A DNA stretch of 31,307 nt from JAGLTN01 sp023135255 (GCA_030639495.1 DAOWCP010000018.1:1-31307), one strand, 5' to 3'; positions 13,919 to 22,936 are shown, counted from the first letter of the stretch. Numbers and translations: made by a program. The notes: generated from the letters alone by a model not told the origin.

Positions 13919-16900
13919 ATGAAAAATACTACTTTATCATTCTCTGTAACCGTTCTTGTTTTGTTGTGCACAGTTTCTCTACAGGCTTCTGACCAAATTG
14001 TAGTTGCAGGCAGTAGTAATCATTACGTTTATGCATACGATGCAGATGGCAATGATCTTTGGAGCTACGATACTGGTGCAGAGGTAGCTTCTGTTGCTAT
14101 TTCTTACGATGGATTATACATAGCCGTTGGAAGTTTGGGCAATAAGCTCTACCTATTTGAAGCTGATGGAAATCTTTTGTGGGACAAAGATATACCAATC
14201 TCATCAGGATATGGTGGCGGATGGATGGGACGGGAATCGAAAACCGTTGCTATTTCCTCTGATGGAGAATATGTTATCGCAGGCTGTAGCGACAAACTCT
14301 ATGTATATAGGAACATTAATGATGGTGAATTGGTTTGGTCCCATGCGGGCAGGGAAACCTGCGTTGGAATTTCACCTGATGGCAACTATATAGTCTCAAC
14401 CGGGGCAGGGGATGTTCACCTTTTTTCCATTGCAAGCAGCTCACCGTTATGGACTAAAGGTATAGGAGCATACTGGGTTGCAACTTCTACGCCGGGATAC
14501 GTTGCTGTAAGTACCGGCAGTTCTGTCCTTTTATATGACCCTCGCGGAACAGCGATTTGGGGGTATAAACATACGAAATGGAGTGGGGATTATATTCATG
14601 TTTATATGACTGGAGATGGCCGCGGTTTGGTAGGTTGTAATGATGATCCGAGCGATAGTACCGGAAGTGCCTTATGCTACTTTAATGATGAAAAAGATGG
14701 AACACCCGGCTGGAGTTCCGCCGATGGTACACCGGTCTGGTCTTTTGTCCCATTTCCTAGTATTGGCGGAAGTGATTTGTACTGCGCAGCTATTTCCGAT
14801 GACGGTGAGACTATAGCAACGGGTGGCAGTCCCAGTAATAATGGATCGTTTGTACTATCCAGTGCGGGTAGTTCGCCTTTGCAGACTTTCAGCTTTGGTA
14901 ACCCTCAGTCATTTGATCTGACTTGCGATGGACAATTTGGCGTGTGCGGTGATCGTACAGGCCATCTTTACTTTTTTAGTAAAGAATCTAGTAGTCCACT
15001 CTGGACCAAAACGGTTGGTGGATATGTCCAGACAGTTGCGATCTCACCACTACATTTTGTTCGTATCCTGTCTCCTAATGGCGACGAGAACCTCTGGGCA
15101 GGAGAAAACTTTCCTGTTGAGTGGCAAGCCACGGAATCTATAACCGATATTCTTATCGAGTATTCAATTGATAATGGTCAGAGCTGGCAAGAGGTTGATC
15201 CACCTAACATCGATAATACTGGCAGCTATGATTGGGTTGTCCCCAAAGCCCAGTCGGACCAGTGTCTTATTCGTATCTCTGACGCGTATGATTCGAATAC
15301 TGTCGATACCAGCGATAGTGTTTTCACAATAAAGACTCTGGATATTTTGTCTCCTGATGGATCAGAGCAAATATTGAGTGGTACGAACTACTATATCGAT
15401 TGGCAAGATACCTATGGAATTATCAGCAACATTGTTATCGAGTATTCGATCAATAATGGCCAGAGCTGGCAAGAGGTTGATCCACCTAACATCGACAATA
15501 CCGGCAGCTATGATTGGATTGTCCCCAAAACCCAGTCGGACCAGTGTCTTGTTCGTGTCTTTGATAGCGACGATCCGAATATTTCTGATATGAGTAATGA
15601 TTTATTTTCTATTAAAAGATTAATTGTCGTCTTCCCAAACGATGGCGAGAGATTCTTGGCTGACACGAATGAGTTCATTGCCTGGGAAAGTGTAGAAGAT
15701 ATCAATGAAGTTCTTCTTGAGTATTCGACCGACAATGGTCAGAGTTGGATAGAGGTTGATCCGCGGAATATCGGTAACTTCGGGTGGTATGAATGGTTGC
15801 TTCCACTTGTCCATTCCTATAACTCGCTGGTGCGTGTTACAGATGCTAATGACCCGAACATTTCTGATACCAGCGATCTTTCGTTCATGATTCTTTCATG
15901 TCCTGTTACTGTGCTCTCGCCTAACGGCGATGAAACATTGCTTTTTAACTCGGACTGGAACATTCAGTTCGCTGCTATTGATTCTATCGATGAGGTTGTA
16001 ATTGAATATTCCACCGATAATGGATTGATATGGGAAAGAGTGGATCCCTGTACTATCGAAAACACGGGCAGTTATGACTGGCTGGTTCCAGATATAGTTT
16101 CTGATGAAGCAATAATCAGGATTAGCGATGCATCTGACTCGAATACTGTTGATACCAGCAATGGCACATTTTATATTATGAGCGGAACGGTGTCGCTTTT
16201 TTCGCCTAGGGGCGGGGAATTCTTGCTGTCCGGAGATACTCATACAGTCAGATGGTCAACGATTAATTCAATAACAGATATTATTGTTGAGTATTCATGG
16301 GATGGCATTTCTTGGACGGAGGTTAACCCGCCTAACATTGGCAATACCGGCAGGTACGATTGGATAGTTCCGGAAACTAATTGGGACGGTTGGATCATGC
16401 GTGTACTTGCTGTTAATTACGCTGATGCCTCCGACACCAGCGATAACGTTTTCACGATATATGAATGTCAAATAGATGTTGACATAGATGGTGACTGTTA
16501 TGTTGGATGGTTGGATCTGAGCATGCTTGCCGATAAATGGTTGACAGGTGGCTGCGTTGCTCCTAACTGGTGCAGTGGATCTGATTTGGATCAAAGCGGT
16601 GATGTAAACATGATAGACTACGCTCTGCTTGGTGATCAGTGGTTAAATTGTGGGAATCCATTCGAAGATGATTGCAGTTGTTCCGTTCCATGGCCGGCGT
16701 GCTGGGATTGGTTGAGCCAGTGTTATGGTGACACGAATAATGACAACATGCTGACTCAGACGGATATTGACAATGTTCAGGCGATATTGATGACAGATCC
16801 GATGTATTATTTGGTCCCATACGGCGATCCTGATTATGACGCTTGCGTAGATTTTGATCGTAATCTGTGGGTATCTTTAGTTGACCTGAACATTTTATTG

Positions 16901-16993
16901 CAAAGCATAATGGCATCGGGTGGATTTGCGCCAACCGACTGTGAATGCGGAGCACCATACCCCTGGCCTCCGCCACCGGAAGTGTTCCCATAA
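13919..16993 (+). CDS. Secreted beta-propeller protein with five Kre9/Knh1-like repeats and C-terminal dockerin-like modules
   Basis: This is a 1024-aa exported protein of unknown function. A signal peptide (residues 1 to about 23, MKNTTLSFSVTVLVLLCTVS) is followed by a WD40/PQQ-like propeller (about 24-380) with repeated blades such as VAISYDGLYIAVGS and VAISSDGEYVIAG. Five tandem modules of about 94 residues begin near 381, 474, 568, 660 and 756. Each has SPNGDE at the start, the core EYSIDNGQSW-EVDPPNI-N-GSYDW-VP and ends D-SDTSD-FTI; they resemble the Ser/Thr-rich Kre9/Knh1 family fold. From about 848, dockerin-like Ca-binding segments appear (DVDIDGDCYVGWLDLSMLAD, DLDQSGDVNMIDYALLGDQW, then GDTNNDNMLTQTDIDNV). 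The end is Cys-, Trp- and Pro-rich (CSVPWPACWDWLSQC, YPWPPPPEVFP). It is oriented opposite to its neighbours, with its own promoter. A surface or cell-wall-associated role is inferred. Confidence 0.85.
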   Translation: MKNTTLSFSVTVLVLLCTVSLQASDQIVVAGSSNHYVYAYDADGNDLWSYDTGAEVASVAISYDGLYIAVGSLGNKLYLFEADGNLLWDKDIPISSGYGGGWMGRESKTVAISSDGEYVIAGCSDKLYVYRNINDGELVWSHAGRETCVGISPDGNYIVSTGAGDVHLFSIASSSPLWTKGIGAYWVATSTPGYVAVSTGSSVLLYDPRGTAIWGYKHTKWSGDYIHVYMTGDGRGLVGCNDDPSDSTGSALCYFNDEKDGTPGWSSADGTPVWSFVPFPSIGGSDLYCAAISDDGETIATGGSPSNNGSFVLSSAGSSPLQTFSFGNPQSFDLTCDGQFGVCGDRTGHLYFFSKESSSPLWTKTVGGYVQTVAISPLHFVRILSPNGDENLWAGENFPVEWQATESITDILIEYSIDNGQSWQEVDPPNIDNTGSYDWVVPKAQSDQCLIRISDAYDSNTVDTSDSVFTIKTLDILSPDGSEQILSGTNYYIDWQDTYGIISNIVIEYSINNGQSWQEVDPPNIDNTGSYDWIVPKTQSDQCLVRVFDSDDPNISDMSNDLFSIKRLIVVFPNDGERFLADTNEFIAWESVEDINEVLLEYSTDNGQSWIEVDPRNIGNFGWYEWLLPLVHSYNSLVRVTDANDPNISDTSDLSFMILSCPVTVLSPNGDETLLFNSDWNIQFAAIDSIDEVVIEYSTDNGLIWERVDPCTIENTGSYDWLVPDIVSDEAIIRISDASDSNTVDTSNGTFYIMSGTVSLFSPRGGEFLLSGDTHTVRWSTINSITDIIVEYSWDGISWTEVNPPNIGNTGRYDWIVPETNWDGWIMRVLAVNYADASDTSDNVFTIYECQIDVDIDGDCYVGWLDLSMLADKWLTGGCVAPNWCSGSDLDQSGDVNMIDYALLGDQWLNCGNPFEDDCSCSVPWPACWDWLSQCYGDTNNDNMLTQTDIDNVQAILMTDPMYYLVPYGDPDYDACVDFDRNLWVSLVDLNILLQSIMASGGFAPTDCECGAPYPWPPPPEVFP
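15153..15564 (+). repeat. Recently duplicated repeat units inside the 1024-aa gene
   Basis: Bases 15181-15278 and 15463-15560, offset 282 bp (94 codons), differ at only six positions by eye, far fewer than between the other repeats of the gene. This points to a recent unit duplication or gene conversion. Confidence 0.75.
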
Positions 16994-17081
16994 TTACACC
17001 TTTTGTTGGCTTTGGTATAATTAGTGTTTGGGAAATAGTATTTTTTTAACCAGCTGCAGCAGATTTTAACAGAAATACTTT

Positions 17082-17117
17082 AAGCTGTTTTTGAGCTGTT
17101 TTTTTTGTTTAAAAAGT
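17082..17117 (+). repeat. Right copy of the repeat flanking the 1024-aa gene
   Basis: Bases 17082-17103 are identical to 13609-13630, then T-rich sequence leads to the same TAAAAAGT end. It is placed 90 bp after the gene's stop. Confidence 0.6.
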
Positions 17118-17148
17118 GTATTCAGATCAATATAACGAGACTCTAAAC

Positions 17149-17209
17149 GGGGCACAAAGAGCGTATGTGCCCCATCGTTAGTTTTGACATCCTCTGAGTA
17201 TGAGAGGAT
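17149..17209. other. Two adjacent hairpins in the convergent spacer
   Basis: GGGGCACA (17149-17156) pairs with TGTGCCCC (17166-17173) over 8 bp with a 9-nt loop; ATCCTCT (17189-17195) pairs with AGAGGAT (17203-17209). The spacer lies between convergent genes, so these may act as bidirectional transcription barriers, although neither has a clean T tract. Confidence 0.4.
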
Positions 17210-17220
17210 TGGGTGTCCTC

Positions 17221-17340
17221 TTAATATCCACGCAATAACCCCAAAGCGGCCTCAAGAACAGGATCATGGGTGAGTAATTCTTGCTGTGTTGCTTCGACAG
17301 TATCCTTACCTGTTCAGCTCAATATCATGTTGAAGGCTTA
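17221..17340 (-). pseudogene. Decayed C-terminal gene fragment, possibly an S41-type processing peptidase
   Basis: Minus-strand translation from about 17310 to the TAA at 17223-17221 gives GKDTVEATQQELLTHDPV and then LEAALGLLRGY. A second frame just upstream gives LQHDIELNR before a stop. Joined across one frameshift, this resembles the end of C-terminal processing peptidases (P-DIEV, D-QLE-AL-LLR). It has no start and is only about 40 codons, so it is a relic. It begins just past the stop of the large protease gene. The family guess rests on a short motif and is weak. Confidence 0.3.
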
Positions 17341-17358
17341 ATTAATCATTTTAAAGTC

Positions 17359-20300
17359 TCATGGTGTTATGACTATTATCTCTCTGCCGAGAGGAGTTTT
17401 TATTGAATACGATATGCATAGCTGGCCTGTGCTGTCATAGGCGGCTGATGGATACCGCGGATTATTTTCTGAGTATATCGTTTGTGGAGATGAGAAGCTA
17501 TTGGTAGAGGAATTATATACTGATCGTTTCAATATCCAGTTGTTGCCGTCTAATGTTTGGCTCCAAATTACTGTTACTGTTCCATTTGGGCTTATTGCTA
17601 CGCAAGGCGAGCAGACATTTACCATTGGCGGTGTTACATCGTAAATAGTATCTGTAGCTACGTTCTTCACCCGAACCGTTTTAAGGTATGAGTTGCCATT
17701 GTCTTTACTGTCCCATACACACCAGATATGATTATTAGTACCAACTGCGATTGCAGGTGTCAAGTCGATGGCTTGACCACCACTATCGCCGCTGATATCT
17801 GTTACTGAGCCCAGACTCATAGTACTGTCAATGGTTCGTCCAAAAATCGTTGGGTAAGAAGCAGTTTTTGTGTAATTCTGCAGATATCCATCAGGTTGGT
17901 GGAAATCCCAGCTCCAGAATACAGCTACACCACTTGCAAAGGCGGCAATTGTGGGGTCGGAATGGTCCTCATATTCGGGGACATCCGTTGGGCTTAACAG
18001 GATTTCATTTGACCACTGAATATTGTCCCATCGGCGCAGATACACTTCTTTGTCCCTTGAATTACCTTCAAAGAAGTCCCATTTATAGTATGTTATCCAT
18101 ATCCGACCTGCAATGTCACGGGCCATACGAGAATGCATCGCACCGTCATAAGCCTGTGTTACCTGGGTGGCTGTCATAGGATCAGTTAGACTTGTAAATG
18201 TTGTTGTGAATATGTTGTAGTGATCTGAATTACTATTGCTTGTCCAGCTTACCCACACCCTGTTTTGGTAATCAATTATAATCTGCGCATCATATTCATC
18301 TGCGCTGGTTGCCGCTACAGCGGTGTCCGCCGACCAGCTCGTTCCGTCAAAGACTTTAATAAATACGTCACTGTTGCCATTGCGATTGCTTGTGAAAACA
18401 ACGTATACTTTACCGTCAAAGCCACATGCCAAAGAAGAAAACCTTTCGCGTCTAAGTGTTGTGGTGTTTTCGCCGCTTCTTGCTATTGTGACTGGGGGAT
18501 ATGGTACGCCGTCTCTGATGACCGGTGTGATCTGCGGGGAATCTGCCAGCAGGTCATCTATAATTGGTTCAATGGTTTCAAGTTCTTCATGTACGTAGCC
18601 TTCGATTTTTTTATAAACGAGTACTCCAGTTTTGTCAAAAATCGCAAAAAATGGCCAACCGTTTGTGTTGTGTTTTGTGTCAAGGATGCGGTTCGTATCC
18701 ATTAAGTGAACGATCGGCAGCTGATAGTGCTTTTTGAAATCCAATGCGGACAGTTCATTGTCTCCACAAACACCGCGGATTATATGAAGCCCCTTTGGTG
18801 CATATTCATTTGCAAAATCGTCGATGTAATTAGATTCCTTCTGGCAGCCACCGCACCAACAAGCACCAGTATAAAGAAGTGTTGGCATACCAGCGTAATC
18901 GCTTAAATAAAACTTTCTTCCGAATACATCCCATAAAGATAGCTCAATCCCATCCCATGGCAGCAATGGTGGTTCCCATCCCTGACCTTCCCAAAGCCAT
19001 TGATTAGCAAAAATGCTAAAGTCAGTGTAATTGACAAGTCCATTTCTGCTTAAATCTTCAGTAAGTAAAGTTTCCTGGCAAAGCCATTTATCTGAAAGTC
19101 TCTTCATATCCTTATGATTGACAAAACCATCAATATTTAAATCTGCGATATTACCAGCATCTGATACCGACATACTGGCTTGTTTAGTTCCACCAAAGAC
19201 TCCCATGTTGATACATTCGCCGTGAGGCCATAATTCCGCTGTCCAATTAGAATCCGGATCACCGCCATCAATACAAGGGCTTGTAATATCATCGCTCACC
19301 CAGTTGCCAGCTAAGTAGCTGCTCAGATAACTATCTAAAAGAAGTTTCAGGTCGGTCAGGTCAACGAGCTTATTATTGTCAAGGTCAGCTGGTATAGATT
19401 CACCGGCTTTGCCCCAATGTCTTGCAAACGCAGCAAAATCACTCAGGCTAATAAACCCATTAGCAGTTGGATCCAGTTTGGTATAAAATGAAGGTTTCCA
19501 TCTGCCTGCTTCGGATTTTAGTTGATAGTTGTCGTTAGGTGCATCTACAAAACTCGGATTTCTGCCAATGTTTCCGTCTCCGCCTAAAACGCCCGTCCAA
19601 CCTTGAATGCAGCTGTAGTTAATGACAGGTGAATTTATTGAGCCATCGTTAAGTTGGGAAAATTCGCTACTGCCATCGCTGTCAGTGTTGCCCCAAAAAA
19701 TGCAGTTGAGTAAAGTTGGTTTACTTTCCCAGCTGTATATTCCACCACCTGTGTCACCAGCTGAGTTGTCGCTAAATGTGCAGTTAGTCAGTTTTGGTTT
19801 GCAACTGCTTCCGCCGTTACGCATCCCACCACCATCGTCGGTAGCTGAGTTCTTGCTGAAGATGCAATTAGTTAATATTGGACTGCTGGTGCCTCGGTTG
19901 TGCATTCCGCCAGCGTCATCAAGTGCTGCAAAATTATTATTTAAGATACAGTTAATTAGCCTTGGGTTACTTGAATCATTACACATCCCGCCGCCAATAT
20001 TAGCTGAGTTTTCTCTGAAAATGCAGTTGACCAAAGTAGGTGAGGCCGAGTCGTTATACATCCCGCCACCGTTACCGCTTGGGTCTGGGTAGGCACCATT
20101 CGCATTGCCAGCAGTGATAACGAAACCATCAAGTACCGCTGTGCTATCGGTGTTACTGCCAGTAACTACGTGATAGCTGTTTTCGGTATTGTTTGCAAAG
20201 TTTACGCCATCGTTACCGTTCAGGTCTCCGCTTAGTATAGTTTCATATGCAGCTGGATTGCGGTCCTGCAATTGGCAGCCACCGGATGGGAAGCCGCCAT

Positions 20301-22059
20301 AGATGCTCACATTATTTTTCAGTTGGAATGATGCATTACGGCTACCTGTTGTGACAGCAAATCCCAAATCTGGTTTATAGACACCTTCAGCGACCCATAT
20401 CTGATCGCCATCTAAAGCAGCCGCCAGACCATTCTGGAGGTGATTATAAGCATCATCCCAGCTTGTTCCGTCATTGTCTCCAGTAGCACTGATGTCAACA
20501 AATACAGTATCTAGTTCCAAGCCATACCCAAAGTTGACCCCCCAGCAGTTTCCTGATGTGCTATAGTCATCAGTTGAGGTTTCGGTTGTGATATTCTGGC
20601 TTTCGAACTCATAGCCCGTCTTTGTTGCGGTGACTATATATGGTGATGCTGAGCCCACTTTCGCCAGTGCGTAGATGCCTTTGCTGTTTGTAGTATCAAT
20701 GTATGTTCCGCCGCACCCATCGGCTATTATCAGGACACCTTCAACTGGATTGCCAAAGTCGTCAACTACTCGACCGCTGATAATCTCGCCTCTGCCTGAG
20801 GTGAAAACATTATAAATGCACTTAAATACTGATGTAGCGGTATAGTTGGTTGTATATACAGCCGGTAGGTTATACCATGCGTCAGCTACGCCTGCCCAAC
20901 CCATATTCAGATGGTGATAAAGAGTTGAGCTGTTATAGCCATATCCGTCCGCCAGAATCGCATGTCCTCCATCAGAAGTGCCGTTAATACCGATCATTAC
21001 AGGATATCCCGCATCAAGGTTAGGATTGATCATTGCGTTTAATCCTGTACCTATATTGTTTCCATTATTGTAGCCATGAATAGCGTTGCTGTAGCCGAAT
21101 CTATCTACCAGTGCAATTTTCACATCACACGGATCAGCTCCCGAAGGTGTGCCATATTTTATGTCAACCGTGATACCTGCATCATAGCAAAGTGCTCCAA
21201 TAGCTTTCCACCTGCTATCTGTATAGTTATCGCAACTTGGGTCCAATGTCATATCAGCCCAGTTGTAAGCTCCCCCCACACCGTCACCACCGCGTGTATA
21301 AAGGGTCCACAGAATATTATTGACCTTAATCGAATATGGATGCATTCCGATGCCGGCAGTGGGGTACTCATGGAATTTTAGCAATTGAGCGAAAGCAGTT
21401 GCGACACATCCGCAGCTGTAGTGGTTAGGTGTGTAATAGTTATAACAGTAATGGCTGCACTCCGAGCCTTGGTTCCAGCGGCTTTGTATCAAAGGCGATA
21501 CACGAACATCAGGGACCGTGCTCAAAGAGCTTGTTACCATTGTAGCCGAATCATCCTCGTCAGCAGAATCAACACTGCTTTGAAGTTTCTCCCATTTGTT
21601 GTGAGCGATGGTCTTGTTATTTTCAAAAATCTTCTGTTGCTTAGCCAGCTCTTCTGGTTGCAAGTTTCCGCTTGTAACAACTTTAGGATTTTGTACAGCC
21701 GAAATACGCCCCGACATATCCTGACTAACCAATGCGACCAATGGATTCTTAGCAGACGAATCGTAACTGCCTTTCGCTACAAAACCTATGATAGGCTCGA
21801 CCATGTCGTCAGCGGAGACGATCACAAACCCATCTGGCAGCAGATTCACAATATAGTAGATCGGCTGATTGTTGGTGTCTGTGAATGTTTCAATGTTGCT
21901 AATTTGTTGCCCGATGGCTGTTTCAAGTGGTTGACTATTCAGTTTTAACCAGCCTTTGACCACATTTTCAGCCTGAGTCGCAGTTGTCGGTGTTGCGTTC
22001 AGTTGTGCCGCAGTCGAAAACAATGTTACAACAACAATTAGTAAAACAGTTCTTTTCAT
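17359..22059 (-). CDS. Secreted multidomain protein: C10 (streptopain-like) protease, beta-helix, dockerins, thioredoxin-like domain and propeller
   Basis: The frame is open to 22206, but the start at 22059 is chosen: it follows AAGGGGA, begins a signal peptide (MKRTVLLIVVVTLFSTAAQ) and avoids overlap with the upstream gene, giving about 1566 aa. Domains in order: C10-type propeptide (about 25-130); C10 protease (about 180-405) with Cys218 in CGCVATAFAQLLKF and His366 in GGHAILADGYGYN; carboxypeptidase-regulatory/CNA-B-like fold (about 420-505); right-handed beta-helix (about 515-843) with GGGMYN and NCIF repeats; a cap segment split by a dockerin-like module (about 855-917); a second dockerin pair (about 975-1025); a TlpA/redoxin-like domain (about 1035-1175) with WCGGC at 1068-1072; and a C-terminal propeller (about 1185-1566). 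It is 16 bp downstream of the HAAS gene, so likely PadR-controlled. Autoprocessing and cell-surface display are inferred. Confidence 0.85.
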   Translation of the reverse strand: MKRTVLLIVVVTLFSTAAQLNATPTTATQAENVVKGWLKLNSQPLETAIGQQISNIETFTDTNNQPIYYIVNLLPDGFVIVSADDMVEPIIGFVAKGSYDSSAKNPLVALVSQDMSGRISAVQNPKVVTSGNLQPEELAKQQKIFENNKTIAHNKWEKLQSSVDSADEDDSATMVTSSLSTVPDVRVSPLIQSRWNQGSECSHYCYNYYTPNHYSCGCVATAFAQLLKFHEYPTAGIGMHPYSIKVNNILWTLYTRGGDGVGGAYNWADMTLDPSCDNYTDSRWKAIGALCYDAGITVDIKYGTPSGADPCDVKIALVDRFGYSNAIHGYNNGNNIGTGLNAMINPNLDAGYPVMIGINGTSDGGHAILADGYGYNSSTLYHHLNMGWAGVADAWYNLPAVYTTNYTATSVFKCIYNVFTSGRGEIISGRVVDDFGNPVEGVLIIADGCGGTYIDTTNSKGIYALAKVGSASPYIVTATKTGYEFESQNITTETSTDDYSTSGNCWGVNFGYGLELDTVFVDISATGDNDGTSWDDAYNHLQNGLAAALDGDQIWVAEGVYKPDLGFAVTTGSRNASFQLKNNVSIYGGFPSGGCQLQDRNPAAYETILSGDLNGNDGVNFANNTENSYHVVTGSNTDSTAVLDGFVITAGNANGAYPDPSGNGGGMYNDSASPTLVNCIFRENSANIGGGMCNDSSNPRLINCILNNNFAALDDAGGMHNRGTSSPILTNCIFSKNSATDDGGGMRNGGSSCKPKLTNCTFSDNSAGDTGGGIYSWESKPTLLNCIFWGNTDSDGSSEFSQLNDGSINSPVINYSCIQGWTGVLGGDGNIGRNPSFVDAPNDNYQLKSEAGRWKPSFYTKLDPTANGFISLSDFAAFARHWGKAGESIPADLDNNKLVDLTDLKLLLDSYLSSYLAGNWVSDDITSPCIDGGDPDSNWTAELWPHGECINMGVFGGTKQASMSVSDAGNIADLNIDGFVNHKDMKRLSDKWLCQETLLTEDLSRNGLVNYTDFSIFANQWLWEGQGWEPPLLPWDGIELSLWDVFGRKFYLSDYAGMPTLLYTGACWCGGCQKESNYIDDFANEYAPKGLHIIRGVCGDNELSALDFKKHYQLPIVHLMDTNRILDTKHNTNGWPFFAIFDKTGVLVYKKIEGYVHEELETIEPIIDDLLADSPQITPVIRDGVPYPPVTIARSGENTTTLRRERFSSLACGFDGKVYVVFTSNRNGNSDVFIKVFDGTSWSADTAVAATSADEYDAQIIIDYQNRVWVSWTSNSNSDHYNIFTTTFTSLTDPMTATQVTQAYDGAMHSRMARDIAGRIWITYYKWDFFEGNSRDKEVYLRRWDNIQWSNEILLSPTDVPEYEDHSDPTIAAFASGVAVFWSWDFHQPDGYLQNYTKTASYPTIFGRTIDSTMSLGSVTDISGDSGGQAIDLTPAIAVGTNNHIWCVWDSKDNGNSYLKTVRVKNVATDTIYDVTPPMVNVCSPCVAISPNGTVTVIWSQTLDGNNWILKRSVYNSSTNSFSSPQTIYSENNPRYPSAAYDSTGQLCISYSIKTPLGREIIVITP

Positions 22060-22075
22060 CTTTTCCCCTTTTCCT

Positions 22076-22936
22076 TTAGTTTCCGTAATCAATTTTATCA
22101 TCTTTTTGTTGGTTTTCCTGCCACCAATTTTGCCATTGTTCTTTTGAATCTCCGAAAAACTGGCCGGTAATTTCAGCCAATGCGGTCTTTGCGTAAACAC
22201 GAACATTCTTGTTGTAGTGGTCTATTAATGTAATCAAAACAGGAACAGTCTCACGATCTTTTATCTTGGCAAGTCCGCGAACTGCTATCCATTTTATGCG
22301 GTTATCCCCACCTTTTGCGGTGGCAACTTCTGTCAAAACAGCAATAGCCTTATGCACCTTAGCATCACCGATAGCCGCTGTAGCTAAAACTGCTTTTTCA
22401 TAGTCTAAGCCGTGAATTTCCTGTATCCACTGTTCTGCCATTGCTTCCTTCTGTTCTTTAGGCGCAGTGTCGTAACCTGTAGCTTTGTGAAACTTTTCTT
22501 CATAAAACATTTCAAAATGACCAAGGGCTGTTCGAGTACCAAAGTCAAGCAGAGGCAGGCAATTCCACTTGGTTTCAGGTAATGAATCATCCGTTGGGAA
22601 TATCACTATTGCTAACAAAATTGCAATGACAGCTACAATGCCTGCGATGCTGAGGTATAGAAGGTATTTTCGCCGACTTTTCTGATTTGATGGTACAGCT
22701 TTTGAAGTAAGGAGTTCAGCGTATTCAGCTGCTGGGCCCATTTCAGAGATAATACTTTCCAGATTTTTACGAGTCTGCTCATCAGGGGAAAGTTCGGCAA
22801 ATCGTTGTTCTAAGTGGGATTGTACATCTTCAAGGATTTCAGTCATCTGCGGATGTTTGACCGATGACAGGGTTTTTTCCACCTTGTTGAGATATTGCCC
22901 TTTAAGAGTTTCCCAAACTTTGCTTTCTGAGGTCAT
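22076..22936 (-). CDS. HAAS-domain membrane protein with HEAT repeats
   Basis: This 286-aa protein has three parts. An N-terminal helical region (about 10-80, with LNKVEKTLSSV, EILEDVQSHLEQRF and ISEMGPAAEYAELL) matches the HAAS/DUF1700-type fold commonly encoded next to PadR regulators. A single membrane segment spans about 91-113. The outer or periplasmic part (about 120-286) contains HEAT-like repeats (KAVLATAAIGDAKVHKAIAV, IKWIAVRGLAKIKDRETVPV, VRVYAKTALAEITG) and ends with the Trp-rich SKEQWQNWWQENQQ. It overlaps padR by 4 bp (ATGA) and precedes the protease gene by 16 bp. HAAS proteins are thought to transmit signals across the membrane; here the HEAT part could sense or bind the exported protease, which is inference. 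Confidence 0.8.
   Translation of the reverse strand: MTSESKVWETLKGQYLNKVEKTLSSVKHPQMTEILEDVQSHLEQRFAELSPDEQTRKNLESIISEMGPAAEYAELLTSKAVPSNQKSRRKYLLYLSIAGIVAVIAILLAIVIFPTDDSLPETKWNCLPLLDFGTRTALGHFEMFYEEKFHKATGYDTAPKEQKEAMAEQWIQEIHGLDYEKAVLATAAIGDAKVHKAIAVLTEVATAKGGDNRIKWIAVRGLAKIKDRETVPVLITLIDHYNKNVRVYAKTALAEITGQFFGDSKEQWQNWWQENQQKDDKIDYGN

Noticed and set aside
19700..20080. Regularly spaced repeats that could be mistaken for a CRISPR array
   Set aside because: They are degenerate in-frame beta-helix coils (GGGMYN, NCIF) with no conserved DNA repeat and no cas genes.
19622..20092. Plus-strand 156-codon frame with repeated IPPP-type words
   Set aside because: The repeats mirror the GGG coils of the beta-helix on the minus strand; it is a shadow.
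22060..22206. 49-codon N-terminal extension of the large protease frame
   Set aside because: It overlaps the HAAS gene, precedes the signal peptide, and the ATG at 22059 has a proper ribosome-binding site.
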